Below, piece by piece: positions 10,601 to 19,340 of a stretch of DNA of 64,000 bases (positions are counted from its first letter, which is position 1; each line of letters starts with the position of its first letter). The DNA is from Pedobacter cryoconitis (lineage in GTDB: Bacteria > Bacteroidota > Bacteroidia > Sphingobacteriales > Sphingobacteriaceae), in the NCBI GenBank assembly GCA_019352875.1, contig JAAAFW010000015.1, positions 1,094,056 through 1,158,055 of the forward strand, written 5' to 3'. The position numbers and the translations under genes are program-made. The notes beneath the pieces are model-generated. The model saw only the letters and a program-made list of their open reading frames with translations. It made no database searches and was not told the DNA's origin.

Positions 10601-11656
10601 GGAAATATAATTCCTTACGGACTTCAGCAGAAAATATTTGAGCCCTTTTATAGAATGAAAAGTTCAAAGGACGAGAAAGGTACAGGAATAGGCCTGCCTT
10701 TAGCAAGGTCTCTGGCAGAACTTCATGAAGGTACACTGACTGTACTAAATGAAAATGAGCAGTGGAATATTTTCGTGTTAACGCTTCCGCTACATCATGA
10801 GCGTACATTTAACTTGAACAATTATGCTACAGCGCCTGAGAAAGAATCAGAATTAATCAGGATTAGCGATTCCGATCAACCAGTCATCCTGTTGGCAGAG
10901 GATAATACAGAGGTCAGGAGTTTTATTGCAAGGCAGTTATTTGCAGAATTCACAGTGGTACAGGTTGGAAACGGCGAAGAAGCTATGTCTGTGCTTCAGG
11001 ATACCAGCATCCATTTGATCATCAGTGATATCATGATGCCAGTGATGGATGGATTTGAATTATGTAAAATGGTAAAAGACAATTTGGATTACACCCATAT
11101 TCCGATTATACTTTTAACGGCAAACAACACCATGCAGTCCAGAATAGAAGGGTTGGAGGTAGGAGCAGATGCTTATATAGAAAAACCCTTTTCGCCGGCA
11201 CATTTGATGAAACAGATCTCCAATCTGCTGGAGAGCCGGGATAAGATCAAAAATCATTTTGCAAACTCTCCGTTGGTGCACATTAAGAGTATGGCTTACA
11301 ATAAAGCCGATGAGGCATTTTTAGAGAAAGTTGCAGAACATATCAATAAAAACATGAACAATAAGCTGAATGTAGATCAGCTGGCAGATCTGATGAATAT
11401 GAGCAGGCCAACATTCTATAGAAAAATAAAGGCCATCTCTAATCTTTCGCCTCTTGATCTGATCCGGATTACCAGATTGAAAAAATCTGCAGAATTACTG
11501 GTCGAAGGAGAATATAGCATACAACAGATCGCTGCAATGACTGGGTTCGGCTCACAGGCACATTTCGGGAAGTGTTTTGTCCGGCAGTTCGGAATAGCGC
11601 CTTTGGAGTATTCAAATTCGGCAAAGAATGTGCGTTTAACACCTGACGTTTTGTAG
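7673..11656 (+). CDS. Hybrid two-component system regulator of the glycan locus
   Basis: 1327 residues that combine sensor kinase, receiver and DNA-binding domain in one chain. Order: signal peptide 1-20; two seven-bladed Reg_prop propellers (about 25-675, repeated DxxGxxWxGT); Y_Y_Y domain (about 690-760); membrane helix about 772-794; HisKA with His832 (THEIRTPL); HATPase_c (LIDNGLKYA, GTGIGLPLA); receiver with Asp1119 and EKPF lysine; AraC-type HTH about 1225-1325. The start is TTG at 7673: a stop codon sits directly before it, and the next ATG (residue 14) would destroy the signal peptide. The periplasmic propellers probably bind an oligosaccharide and switch on the divergent susC operon. 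Confidence 0.95.
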   Translation: MKRLLFLLTILLGMAEFSYGQSYQFRHYQVEQGLSYNSVISSLQDKKGFLWFGTKDGLNRFDGYSFKIFRNDPDQPGSIGSNFIHSLFEDHNQNLWVGTMRGLFKYNPLTETFTLIPYTKGKDIRDLKGDNKGNIWYIAGSILCSYSVKTGKTGSYDGMIHQSVTSILITAKDEVWVGTNDGFIQRFDQHRGVFENYSVFAHSVPAISNWIEKIYDTGRGVFLIGTSNQGIKSFDINTRTYKDVLTSNSDHTEIYARDFAEIGNNEYWIATESGLFIYNIETGNVQNIRNKSNDPYSISDNSIYTLTKDKEGGVWAGTYFGGINYYPKQFTHFNKYFPQGGNSLSGYAVREIRSDKNGNLWIGTEDAGLNFLNTKTGLFKNFLPQGTKSSVSNSNIHGLLVVNDELWIGTFEHGLDVMDINTYKVIRHYRAGASPNALKSNFIESLLRTSSGDILVGTSSGLYRYNKITDDFTLLNEVPGNRHYSSLLEDNRGNIWAGTLRDGLYYFNLKSNASGYFRNDPNDKKSLISNDINGVFQDSKGNIWVTTESGLCLLNDKEQNFKRFTSKNNFPTSVFYEILEDKKGSLWISTSGGLVCFNPANNTFKTYSKSNGLLGDQFNYKSAFMTANGEMFFGNVKGLISFRPSEFTVNQFVSPVYITGFQIYNEEIQIGQKGSPLTRSINYTKSLTLNHDQSTFSIDFAALGYTAPQRTEYKYMMDGLDNHWTHLQKNRKVYFTNLQPGTYVFRVKAANSSGNWNDQETSIQIVINPPFWLTGFAFAAYAFILAALVYYAIRYYHQRVQFKNKLKTDMWESQKEKELYQAKIEFFTNVTHEIRTPLTLISGPLEEIIRKPEDSAAVAENLEVMKKNTNRLIALTDQLLDFRKAEAKGFILDFVYVNISQVLEENYLRYKSAMAFNRLELSLTLPEYPLYAYADAEALNKILSNLIDNGLKYAETHFSIRLYADEISFIVEFRNNGNIIPYGLQQKIFEPFYRMKSSKDEKGTGIGLPLARSLAELHEGTLTVLNENEQWNIFVLTLPLHHERTFNLNNYATAPEKESELIRISDSDQPVILLAEDNTEVRSFIARQLFAEFTVVQVGNGEEAMSVLQDTSIHLIISDIMMPVMDGFELCKMVKDNLDYTHIPIILLTANNTMQSRIEGLEVGADAYIEKPFSPAHLMKQISNLLESRDKIKNHFANSPLVHIKSMAYNKADEAFLEKVAEHINKNMNNKLNVDQLADLMNMSRPTFYRKIKAISNLSPLDLIRITRLKKSAELLVEGEYSIQQIAAMTGFGSQAHFGKCFVRQFGIAPLEYSNSAKNVRLTPDVL

Positions 11657-11697
11657 CAGATCGCCTAATAAATTTAAATAATTATTGATAAACAGAT

Positions 11698-12876
11698 ATG
11701 AATACACATTTTAGAAGTACATTTTTATTACTGACAACCGCTGGAATCCTCGGGATGACAGCTTGTGAGTCTACTCAGAAGAAAACTGATGATAAAGACA
11801 GCTTGACCACAGCCGCTGCTGGTGTCGGAGTACAACAATTTAAAAAAGAGATTGACGGTAAACAGACAGATCTGTTTACGCTGATTAATAAGGACTCTGC
11901 AAAAGCTTTAATCACCAATTACGGTGGCCGGCTGGTGAGCTTAAAGGTGCCGGATAAAGAAGGTAAACTAGTTGATGTCGTTGCCGGGTTTGATAGTGTT
12001 ACCGGCTACAAAGATTCGACTGAACCTTATTTCGGGGCTACTATCGGACGTTATGGTAATAGAATAGCCAAAGGGAAATTTACGTTGGACGGAAAGGATT
12101 ATACCTTATTCACTAATAATGGAGTGAATACGCTTCACGGGGGTAAAAAAGGATTTCAGGACGTAGTCTGGGATGCGAAACAAATTAATCCGCAAACGCT
12201 CCAACTCCATTATGTTTCTGAAGATATGGAAGAAGGTTTCCCAGGTCAGTTAACCGTAACAGTAACCTATACTTTAAAAGATGATAATGCGCTTGAAATC
12301 AGCTACGAAGCTAAAACGGATAAAAACACGATTGTGAATTTAACCAATCACGCATTCTTTAATTTAAACGGAGAAAGCAGTGGGAGTATATTAAATCATC
12401 AGGTTATGATCAATGCAGATCTATACACACCGATTGATTCTACTTTTATCCCTACTGGGAAACTAGAGTCAGTTAAAGGAACTCCTTTTGATTTTACAAG
12501 CCCAAAAACTATTGGTGAAAGAATTGAATTGAAAAACCTGCAATTAACAAACGGTAAGGGGTATGATCACAATTTTGTATTGAAAAAACATGCGAATACC
12601 GATCCGGTAGCGACTGTTCGTGGTGATAAAAGCGGAATAGTTATGCATGTATACACCGATCAGCCAGGTTTACAGTTTTATAGCGGTAATTTTATGTTGG
12701 GTAAAAATACAATGAAAGGAAATCATAAAGATGATTTTCGTACTGCATTCGCCATGGAAACTCAGCATTTTCCGGATAGTCCAAATCAACCATCATTTCC
12801 TTCTACTTTGTTAAAACCCGGAGAAACTTATCGAACGAAATCGGTTTACAGGTTTTCTGTAGATAATGTTAAATAA
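11698..12876 (+). CDS. Aldose 1-epimerase (mutarotase), lipoprotein
   Basis: 392 residues with a lipoprotein signal (GMTAC, Cys23), so anchored in the envelope rather than cytoplasmic like the classical enzyme. Motifs of the galactose mutarotase family are present: NRIAKGKF near the N-terminus, LHGG, the catalytic His218 in LTNHAFFNL, and the catalytic Glu354 in AMETQHFPDSPNQP. It interconverts alpha and beta anomers of free aldoses such as arabinose, galactose or glucose. It follows the hybrid regulator by 41 bp and probably serves sugars released by the adjacent GH43 enzymes. Confidence 0.93.
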   Translation: MNTHFRSTFLLLTTAGILGMTACESTQKKTDDKDSLTTAAAGVGVQQFKKEIDGKQTDLFTLINKDSAKALITNYGGRLVSLKVPDKEGKLVDVVAGFDSVTGYKDSTEPYFGATIGRYGNRIAKGKFTLDGKDYTLFTNNGVNTLHGGKKGFQDVVWDAKQINPQTLQLHYVSEDMEEGFPGQLTVTVTYTLKDDNALEISYEAKTDKNTIVNLTNHAFFNLNGESSGSILNHQVMINADLYTPIDSTFIPTGKLESVKGTPFDFTSPKTIGERIELKNLQLTNGKGYDHNFVLKKHANTDPVATVRGDKSGIVMHVYTDQPGLQFYSGNFMLGKNTMKGNHKDDFRTAFAMETQHFPDSPNQPSFPSTLLKPGETYRTKSVYRFSVDNVK

Positions 12877-13058
12877 ATTAAAGCATAAAAACAGCTGAAT
12901 CCGTTTTCTTATATGATATCATCAAAAATCAAGAACGGTTTAAAATGGTTTACCTGGGAGGTAAGGCAATTTCAATTCTGACTACAATAAAAGCCGTTTT
13001 GGCTACACGGGAGAATGTTTTTGTTTCAAACTTTGTAGTGTAAAAAACGTATCAGAAA

Positions 13059-13958
13059 ATGAAAGTATTTGTAACAGGAGCCAGTGGATTTATTGGTTCA
13101 GCAGTCGTAAAAGATTTAATAGCAGGCGGGCATCAGGTATTGGGATTGGCGCGCTCTACAGCTGTGGCTGAAAAGTTAACGGCATCAGGTGCAGAAGTGT
13201 ATTACGGGGATCTCACTGATCCCGAGAGTCTTACATCAGCAGTATTAGCTACCGATGCAGTTATACATTTAGGCTTTATTCACGATTTTACCCGTTTTAA
13301 AGAAATGTGTGCTTTAGATGAGAAAGTTATCGAAACCATTGGGGCAGCTTTGGCTGGCACACAAAAACCATTTGTCATCACTTCGGCGATAGGCGTGATT
13401 AGTAAGGAAGGAATAATCACTGAGCAGGATCGTGCTGAAAATAGCTTAAACCCAAGGATTGCAACAGAAAAAGCAGCAGATAGAATCGCCGCTCAAGGTA
13501 TTCGCGTTGCCATTGTAAGACTTTCGCCTGTTGTCCACGACCGGGGTGATGTACATGGATTTATTCCGACACTGATTAGACTTGCGAAAGAAAAAGAAGT
13601 TTCCGCTTATATTAATGATGGTGCTAATGTATGGCCAGCTGTCCACCGTCTGGATGTGGCGCAACTTTATCGTTTGGTATTAGAAAAGAATACGGAGAAT
13701 GGAGCCCGTTACCATGCTGTAGCAGAACAGGGGGTGAAGGTTAAACAGATTGCAGAAGTCATTGCGGAAAAACTAAATTTACCAGCAGTTTCGGTTAAGT
13801 CAGAAGAAGCAGAAAGTCATTTCACATTGTTTACTCATTTTGCCCGGTTTAATGTTCTTGCCTCTGGCGATGTTACTCAGCGTGCATTAGATTGGCATCC
13901 TGGCCATCCTACACTACAGGAGGATTTGGAGGGAACTGTTTATTTTACTTCCAAATAA
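13059..13958 (+). CDS. NAD(P)-dependent SDR-family epimerase/reductase
   Basis: 299 residues with the extended/atypical SDR Rossmann start TGASGFIGSAVV (GxxGxxG) and a second strand ending in Arg (GLARS), which hints at NADP. No canonical YxxxK motif is evident, as in NmrA-like and other atypical members, so catalysis is uncertain. No signal peptide; cytoplasmic. It is a single transcription unit: about 180 bp without a recognisable gene precede it and a hairpin terminator follows at 13978. The substrate cannot be inferred from the neighbours. Confidence 0.85.
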   Translation: MKVFVTGASGFIGSAVVKDLIAGGHQVLGLARSTAVAEKLTASGAEVYYGDLTDPESLTSAVLATDAVIHLGFIHDFTRFKEMCALDEKVIETIGAALAGTQKPFVITSAIGVISKEGIITEQDRAENSLNPRIATEKAADRIAAQGIRVAIVRLSPVVHDRGDVHGFIPTLIRLAKEKEVSAYINDGANVWPAVHRLDVAQLYRLVLEKNTENGARYHAVAEQGVKVKQIAEVIAEKLNLPAVSVKSEEAESHFTLFTHFARFNVLASGDVTQRALDWHPGHPTLQEDLEGTVYFTSK

Positions 13959-13977
13959 AATACGATATATTAGAAAT

Positions 13978-14017
13978 AGAAAGAAGGCTGTTTTGTCAAT
14001 TTAGCTGCCTTCTTTCT
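13978..14017 (+). terminator. Intrinsic terminator after the SDR gene
   Basis: Inverted repeat AGAAAGAAGGC (13978-13988) and GCCTTCTTTCT (14007-14017) with an 18-nt loop, followed by a T-rich stretch. It separates the SDR gene from the AraC gene 20 bp further on. Confidence 0.6.
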
Positions 14018-14038
14018 TTCTTATTTAATTATTGATTT

Positions 14039-14956
14039 ATGTCGGCAATAGATCCTATCAGAATTCAAACAATTTCTGAGTTCCACACTTTGCGCGGTTT
14101 GCCTAAACCCAAGCATCCGCTGATCAGTGTCGTTAGTTTCAAAGACTTTAAAAAGAGGCCACAAAAAGATGGGCAGAGCCTGGTATTCAATTTTTATTCT
14201 ATTTCTGTTAAAAGAAAAATGAATCAAAAATATAAATATGGTCAGCATGAATATGATTTTGATGAGGGGACGATGTTTTTTATAGCTCCTAATCAGGTTT
14301 TGCGGATTGATGTCGACGACGAGTATCGCGCTCCTGAGGGCTGGATGCTTATGATCCATCCCGATTTTCTGTGGAACAAACCTTTGGCAGAAACGATTCG
14401 TAAATATGAGTTTTTTGATTATTCTGTGCACGAAGCCTTATTTCTTTCAGCCGATGAAGAAGTGAAAATTCAACAGCTCGTTGCAAATATCAGGCACGAA
14501 TACAATACCAATATAGATACGTTTAGCAGAGATATCATTCTTTCCCAATTGGAGACCCTGTTAAATTATTCTGACCGTTTTTATCAGCGACAGTTTATTA
14601 CAAGGGATAAGGCAAATCATCAGCTTGTAGAACGCCTGGAGAAATTGCTAAATGGTTACTTCAATAGTGATGAGATAATTCTGAATGGATTGCCTACTGT
14701 GCAATACATCTCTGATCAGCTTAATATATCGCCTGGATATTTACGCAGCCTGCTCAATTTGCTGACCGGACAAAATACACAGCAATTCATCCATCAGAAA
14801 CTAACCGATAAGGCCAAAGAAAAGCTGAGTACCACTAATCTGTCGGTAAGTGAAATTGCATACGAACTTGGGTTTGAACACCCGCAGTCTTTTAGTAAAT
14901 TTTTCAAGAAAACGACAAATTCCACACCGCTGGAATTCAGGCAGCTATTTTTGTGA
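14039..14956 (+). CDS. AraC-family transcriptional regulator
   Basis: 305 residues. The N-terminal half (about 40-150) is a cupin-like ligand domain; the C-terminal about 100 residues carry two HTH motifs, ending with the AraC signature (LSVSEIAYELGFEHPQSFSKFFKK). Such regulators usually control a neighbouring operon in response to a small molecule. The gene lies just after the SDR gene's terminator and converges on the fic gene (8 bp between stops). A direct target is therefore not obvious; the SDR gene is the nearest candidate. Confidence 0.92.
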   Translation: MSAIDPIRIQTISEFHTLRGLPKPKHPLISVVSFKDFKKRPQKDGQSLVFNFYSISVKRKMNQKYKYGQHEYDFDEGTMFFIAPNQVLRIDVDDEYRAPEGWMLMIHPDFLWNKPLAETIRKYEFFDYSVHEALFLSADEEVKIQQLVANIRHEYNTNIDTFSRDIILSQLETLLNYSDRFYQRQFITRDKANHQLVERLEKLLNGYFNSDEIILNGLPTVQYISDQLNISPGYLRSLLNLLTGQNTQQFIHQKLTDKAKEKLSTTNLSVSEIAYELGFEHPQSFSKFFKKTTNSTPLEFRQLFL

Positions 14957-14964
14957 TAGCCGAG

Positions 14965-15759
14965 TTAAGCATCTTTTATCACGGATTTTGGCAGCATTAG
15001 CAAGAATGATAATGCTTTGCTGTAATCCAATGAAGCGTATTCCAGTCCTAATAATCGTATATTATTATAATAAGTCTCATGCTGTGTATAGTAATATTCT
15101 TCAGATTGAATAAACCATGCTTTGTCTCCCAGCTTCTGTGCAAGAAACCATTTTTCAAATAGCCTTGCACTACGACCATTACCGTCATTCCATGGATGTA
15201 TTTTCACAAATACAAGATGTATCATACTTGCATAAAAGAAGACTTCTGCGATAGTTAATTCAGTGGTCAGCAATATTTCCAGATCTGCATATAGTTTCTC
15301 CATCTCGGAGCCAACTTCAAAAGGAGAGGCTGCCACATATTCGATTCGTCCGTCCTTCGTTGTAACAAACATATTCTGGTTCCTGAATTTACCCAACCAA
15401 TTTTCAGAAACAATATGCCTTGCTAGAAGTGTATGCATCTCTGCAAACGTCTCTTTATCGGGCCTGTTTTCTGCAGCAAATTGATAAGCGAGATACAGGT
15501 CATCTATTTTACGGGTATAATCGGGTTGAAATTCAATGTGAAAACGTTTATGCTTGATATAAGAATCCAGCTCTATAGATTCACCTTCGATCTTACTTGA
15601 ATATACCGAAGCCACCGAAGTATAAAAACTGAACTCGTCTGTAGAAAGCTGGGCATCTTCCAGTTGTTCAAATGCAATAGACAACACATTTTCGGAAACA
15701 TTATTTTTGTATTCGTCAAGCAGACTCGTGGGGATAATTTGTAGGGTTATTTCCGGCAT
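14965..15759 (-). CDS. Fic-domain protein (probable AMPylase) with N-terminal inhibitory motif
   Basis: 264 residues. The Fic signature is complete at 188-199, HPWNDGNGRSAR, with catalytic His188 and Trp in place of the usual Phe. An inhibitory (S/T)xxxE(G/N) motif lies near the N-terminus: Ser54 to Glu58-Gly59. This is the class II arrangement in which an N-terminal helix blocks ATP binding. Family members mostly transfer AMP from ATP to hydroxyl side chains. No antitoxin gene of the FicT type is adjacent, which fits self-inhibition. The target protein is unknown. Confidence 0.92.
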   Translation of the reverse strand: MPEITLQIIPTSLLDEYKNNVSENVLSIAFEQLEDAQLSTDEFSFYTSVASVYSSKIEGESIELDSYIKHKRFHIEFQPDYTRKIDDLYLAYQFAAENRPDKETFAEMHTLLARHIVSENWLGKFRNQNMFVTTKDGRIEYVAASPFEVGSEMEKLYADLEILLTTELTIAEVFFYASMIHLVFVKIHPWNDGNGRSARLFEKWFLAQKLGDKAWFIQSEEYYYTQHETYYNNIRLLGLEYASLDYSKALSFLLMLPKSVIKDA

Positions 15760-15856
15760 TGTTTCCTGTTTTTCAATTAATAAAGATAAACAAAAATGGC
15801 CGTAATCGTCTGATTTCAGCTTTTCTTGTTTATTTTGATAATGAAGATTGAATTAA

Positions 15857-16798
15857 CTAGTTATTAAGTGAATACTTCTTTGGCTTCACACCAATATGCA
15901 TTTCAAATACTCTTGCGAAGTGACTAAGGTTTGAAAACCCTAAATGATAACCTACTTCTGACACCGATAATTTTTCCTCTTTGATCAGATAGGCCGCTTC
16001 TTTCATCCTGAAAATCTGGTAATAGTTAAAGATGCTGTTCCCAAAAACCTGTTTAAAAAGCCGTTTCAATTTTGATTCACTCATACCCGATATCTCTACG
16101 AGCTCAGTAAATACAGGCGGGGTATCAATTTTTGAAAGGATTTTATCTTTTACAGCATAAATCTTTTTTATATCAGCGGCATTCAGTGTTTGTAACGTCG
16201 TATCCTCTCTTTTCAGCAACTCAGCGAATAATAAATAGATGAGCTCTTCAGCTTTTATTTTGTAGTATAAGTCCTGTAATTCTTCAGCAGGATTTGCATT
16301 GACGACCTCAGATGCCACGTCTTGTATTCGTGGTGAGATTAATTCTTCAAATAAGAACGGCTGTTTGCAGGACGTTATCATTTGTAAAAGTGTGTTTTCT
16401 ACTTTCGGCTTTAGTAATTCCTTTAAATAATCTGCATAAACTGTAATGACTATAGAATTGATTTTTTTGTTAGCCGGAAGAAGTTCATAGTTAAATCCCG
16501 TTGTAGCTACCTGCACTGAAGGCAGAGATGCTCTGCTCGACAATGGCTGATAAATATTGTGGAAGGCAATCATCACAAACTTCTTTTCCTCTTTAGCAAT
16601 ACCTCTATCCAGCAGCATGTTTTCCTTCAACTCATATTGTCTTACTATCAATCTTAGTTTTGGATTAATAACATAGCCCTTAATGTAACCAGTACCCATA
16701 TCCACAGGAATATGTTTTACACCGTTTTCCGGCTTTCCTGTAATCATTCTGATTGTGGCCTCCAGAGCCACAATATTCTCTTTTGAATTAGATTTCAT
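15857..16798 (-). CDS. AraC-family transcriptional regulator, divergent from FAD hydroxylase
   Basis: 313 residues; the last about 95 are an AraC HTH_18 domain (SESKLKRLFKQVFG, then LSVSEVGYHLGFSNLSHFARVF). The N-terminal about 200 residues do not match a sensor domain I recognise with certainty. The gene is transcribed away from the FAD-dependent hydroxylase at 16913, with 114 bp between the start codons. This gene pair suggests that it controls the hydroxylase, perhaps in response to an aromatic compound. Confidence 0.9.
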   Translation of the reverse strand: MKSNSKENIVALEATIRMITGKPENGVKHIPVDMGTGYIKGYVINPKLRLIVRQYELKENMLLDRGIAKEEKKFVMIAFHNIYQPLSSRASLPSVQVATTGFNYELLPANKKINSIVITVYADYLKELLKPKVENTLLQMITSCKQPFLFEELISPRIQDVASEVVNANPAEELQDLYYKIKAEELIYLLFAELLKREDTTLQTLNAADIKKIYAVKDKILSKIDTPPVFTELVEISGMSESKLKRLFKQVFGNSIFNYYQIFRMKEAAYLIKEEKLSVSEVGYHLGFSNLSHFARVFEMHIGVKPKKYSLNN

Positions 16799-16912
16799 GA
16801 TTGACCAATAAGAGCTGTTATTTAAGCAATAATAGCTATTTTATTTTATTTCGGTCAGATAATTTTGTGTTATACAAATAAGCAGAAACAGCGTATAATT
16901 CAGAAATTAGAA

Positions 16913-18493
16913 ATGAAACAGAAAATAAAAAAAACACGGGTAATCATTATTGGCGGAGGCATCACTGGTATAGCTGCTGCATTGTACTTAGCGCAGCAAG
17001 GAGTTGATTTTATCCTGATAGAGAAACACAAAGGTACTTCGGTCTATCCAAGGGCAAGAACTATCGATGTCAGAACTATGGAGCTATTCAGGGGATTGGG
17101 ACTAAATGAAGATTTACGCGAGGGTGGAAAAGCTCTGGCTCCGGCTTGGGGTATTTTGCACGGTACTAATTTGCTGGAAACTTTGCAGGATCCAATCTCA
17201 ATTGCTAACAAGCTCACCCCGCAACAATTAATTGCCGCGCAAAATGAAATGAAAGAATTGGCTGAAAAGTCTCCGGAGTCGCTATGTCGTTGTACACAGG
17301 ATATCAGTGAAGCCATCATGTATGACGCCGCGCTAAAGCAAGATGCAGATCTTCGTTTTAATCACCAGATGTTATCTTTTGAACAGGATGAAAGTGAGGT
17401 GAAAATTTTGGTCCAAAACAGAAATACCGGAGAGAAATATATGATTACAGCAGACTATATGATTGCTGCCGATGGGGCTAACAGCATAGTAAGGAATCAG
17501 TTAACTATACCTGTATCCGGTAACGGCCCCGGAACAAATTTGCTGAACATTTATTTCGAAGCCGACTTAGAGTCTTTGGTAAAGGGGCGTGAGTTTAGCC
17601 AGTTTCTTGTTGAAACAATTGAAATAACCGGCTTTCTTTTAACCATCAATAATAAGAATAAATGGGCGTTTCATTTGCGTTTCTATCCCGAAAATGGTGA
17701 ATCGATAGCTGACTATCCTGAAGAAAAAATAATTATGATTCTTCGCCAAATACTGGGCATTCCGGATCTTAAAATTTCCATTCTTACAGTTATGCCATGG
17801 AAGCTTACCGTGAATATTGCAAGCCGGCTACATACAGGCAGAATATTTCTTGCAGGAGACGCTGCACATACGATGACACCTTACGCAGGAAAAGGGGCTA
17901 ATACCGGTATACAAGATGTACAGAATTTAGCATGGAAGCTATCGGTAGTCTTAAAAAAACAGGCTGGTGAAACCTTGCTGGAAACTTATAATACCGAACG
18001 CCAACCAGTAGGGGCCTATTATGCAACTCTTTCTGGCGAATTGGCAAACCGAAACGGATTAATAAATGATGCACTAATGGTAACCAAGGGAAAGGATCTG
18101 ATGGGCGTACCCAATTATGGCTACGATTCATCTGCAGTGCTAAGAAAAGCAGATCTCCCATTTGCCTATTTTACAGGAGAACCCGGTACACGTGTTCCGC
18201 ATCTATGGCTTGATGAAGCAAAGACCGTATCGTCGCTAGACTGGATAAAAGGTCAGTTTGTTCTGATTGCTAATACCGGTAATGAATGGCATGCAGAATG
18301 TAATGAAGTGCTGCAGAAACTAGATATTAGTATTCGGCTGGTTACATTGGACGAAGAAAATATCTTAAAAAAATGGGCCCTGCTTACCAATACTAATGTT
18401 GGTGAAGCACTCCTGATCAGACCAGACGATTTCGTCGCAGCAAAATTAACATCCGGTGGTTTATTGGCCGCACTGCAATCGATTTTGCGCTGA
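16913..18493 (+). CDS. FAD-dependent aromatic hydroxylase (PheA/TfdB-type)
   Basis: 526 residues from ATG 16913; an upstream TTG at 16865 is in frame but would add 16 unrelated residues before the FAD fold. Motifs: GGGITG dinucleotide-binding loop (about 13-18), DG motif in AADGANSIVR, and the GD motif in LAGDAAHTMTPYAGKGANTGIQD-type sequence that contacts the FAD ribityl chain. The C-terminal about 100 residues resemble the thioredoxin-like domain of phenol hydroxylases. The family hydroxylates aromatic rings with NAD(P)H and oxygen. Probable regulator: the divergent AraC gene. The substrate is not known; some relatives modify antibiotics such as rifampicin or tetracycline. Confidence 0.9.
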   Translation: MKQKIKKTRVIIIGGGITGIAAALYLAQQGVDFILIEKHKGTSVYPRARTIDVRTMELFRGLGLNEDLREGGKALAPAWGILHGTNLLETLQDPISIANKLTPQQLIAAQNEMKELAEKSPESLCRCTQDISEAIMYDAALKQDADLRFNHQMLSFEQDESEVKILVQNRNTGEKYMITADYMIAADGANSIVRNQLTIPVSGNGPGTNLLNIYFEADLESLVKGREFSQFLVETIEITGFLLTINNKNKWAFHLRFYPENGESIADYPEEKIIMILRQILGIPDLKISILTVMPWKLTVNIASRLHTGRIFLAGDAAHTMTPYAGKGANTGIQDVQNLAWKLSVVLKKQAGETLLETYNTERQPVGAYYATLSGELANRNGLINDALMVTKGKDLMGVPNYGYDSSAVLRKADLPFAYFTGEPGTRVPHLWLDEAKTVSSLDWIKGQFVLIANTGNEWHAECNEVLQKLDISIRLVTLDEENILKKWALLTNTNVGEALLIRPDDFVAAKLTSGGLLAALQSILR

Positions 18494-18517
18494 AATCTCA
18501 GCCCAAGGTAGCTATTA

Positions 18518-18574
18518 GCATCATTTGTTTCAATCTGACTTAAATAGCTCAGGCAGATTGAGAACAAATGATGC
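18518..18574. terminator. Long hairpin between convergent genes
   Basis: Arms 18518-18537 and 18554-18574 pair over 12 plus 7 bp with a single 1-nt bulge. The hairpin lies between the stop of the FAD hydroxylase and the stop of the DUF1080 gene. No long U-tract is present on either side, so it may act as a bidirectional terminator or an mRNA 3'-end stabiliser. Confidence 0.5.
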
Positions 18575-18579
18575 AATTC

Positions 18580-19332
18580 TTATTTCAATACTTTGATCTT
18601 AATGTTGCGGTAACTTACCTCATTACCATGATCCTGCAACAGGATATGGCCTTTGTCGGCTTCGCCAAAATCTTTCCAGATTTTGTATTTGCTTAATTTT
18701 ACCAGTTCGCGAAATTCCGGTGATTTGCGTTTATATTCCAATACTTTCACGCCATTGAGCCAATGTTCAACATGATTGTTGGGATATACAATTATTTTAC
18801 CTGTATTCCATTCGCCAATCGGATGGGTAGCACCGGTCTTGTTAGCTGTTTTCATGTCATACAGAGAAGCCAGGGTACGATCGCCATCGCGGCCCAGTTT
18901 GGCATCTGGGTGTACCTCGTCGTCAAGCACCTGGTATTCTAACCCAATTGCAGATGCTCCGGAGTTCTCTTTCAGGGTAACAAAGTACTTCACACCGCTG
19001 TTGGCACCCTTGGTGAGCCTGAAATCAAACACTAATTCAAAGGCACTATACTGATCAGTTGTAACGATGTCGCCAGCATTTTGTGATTCGGCACCGGTGG
19101 CTCCCTGAATGGTTATCATTCCATCCTTTATCACCCAGCCATTGGCTGCAGTAGGGAAGGAAGTTAAATTTGCGCCATGCCATCCGGCGCTTGTCTTACC
19201 GTCAAATAATAGTTTCCAGCCCTCTTTTTTCTCCTTAGCGGTTAATGTATTCATTTGCGCATTTGCCGAACTATTAACAGCTATCATCAGCACCGCGATG
19301 AAGCATGTTTTATACAATTGTTTAATATTCAT
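18580..19332 (-). CDS. DUF1080 (3-keto-disaccharide hydrolase-like) exported protein
   Basis: 250 residues: signal peptide to about Ala25 (ANA-Q), then one jelly-roll DUF1080 domain (GWKLLFDGKTSAGWHG near its start, GVKYFV and EYQVLDD in the middle, terminal YRNIKIKVL). DUF1080 proteins are concanavalin-like folds; members have been linked to hydrolysis of 3-keto-glycosides. It is the last gene of the leftward operon, 8 bp after a Gfo/Idh/MocA oxidoreductase, the partner expected for that pathway. It probably acts in the periplasm. Confidence 0.9.
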   Translation of the reverse strand: MNIKQLYKTCFIAVLMIAVNSSANAQMNTLTAKEKKEGWKLLFDGKTSAGWHGANLTSFPTAANGWVIKDGMITIQGATGAESQNAGDIVTTDQYSAFELVFDFRLTKGANSGVKYFVTLKENSGASAIGLEYQVLDDEVHPDAKLGRDGDRTLASLYDMKTANKTGATHPIGEWNTGKIIVYPNNHVEHWLNGVKVLEYKRKSPEFRELVKLSKYKIWKDFGEADKGHILLQDHGNEVSYRNIKIKVLK

Positions 19333-19340
19333 AATAGATT

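Noticed and set aside
14021..14431. 136-codon frame opposite the AraC gene
   Set aside because: It is antisense to the well-supported AraC-family coding frame at 14039-14956 and has no recognisable domain.
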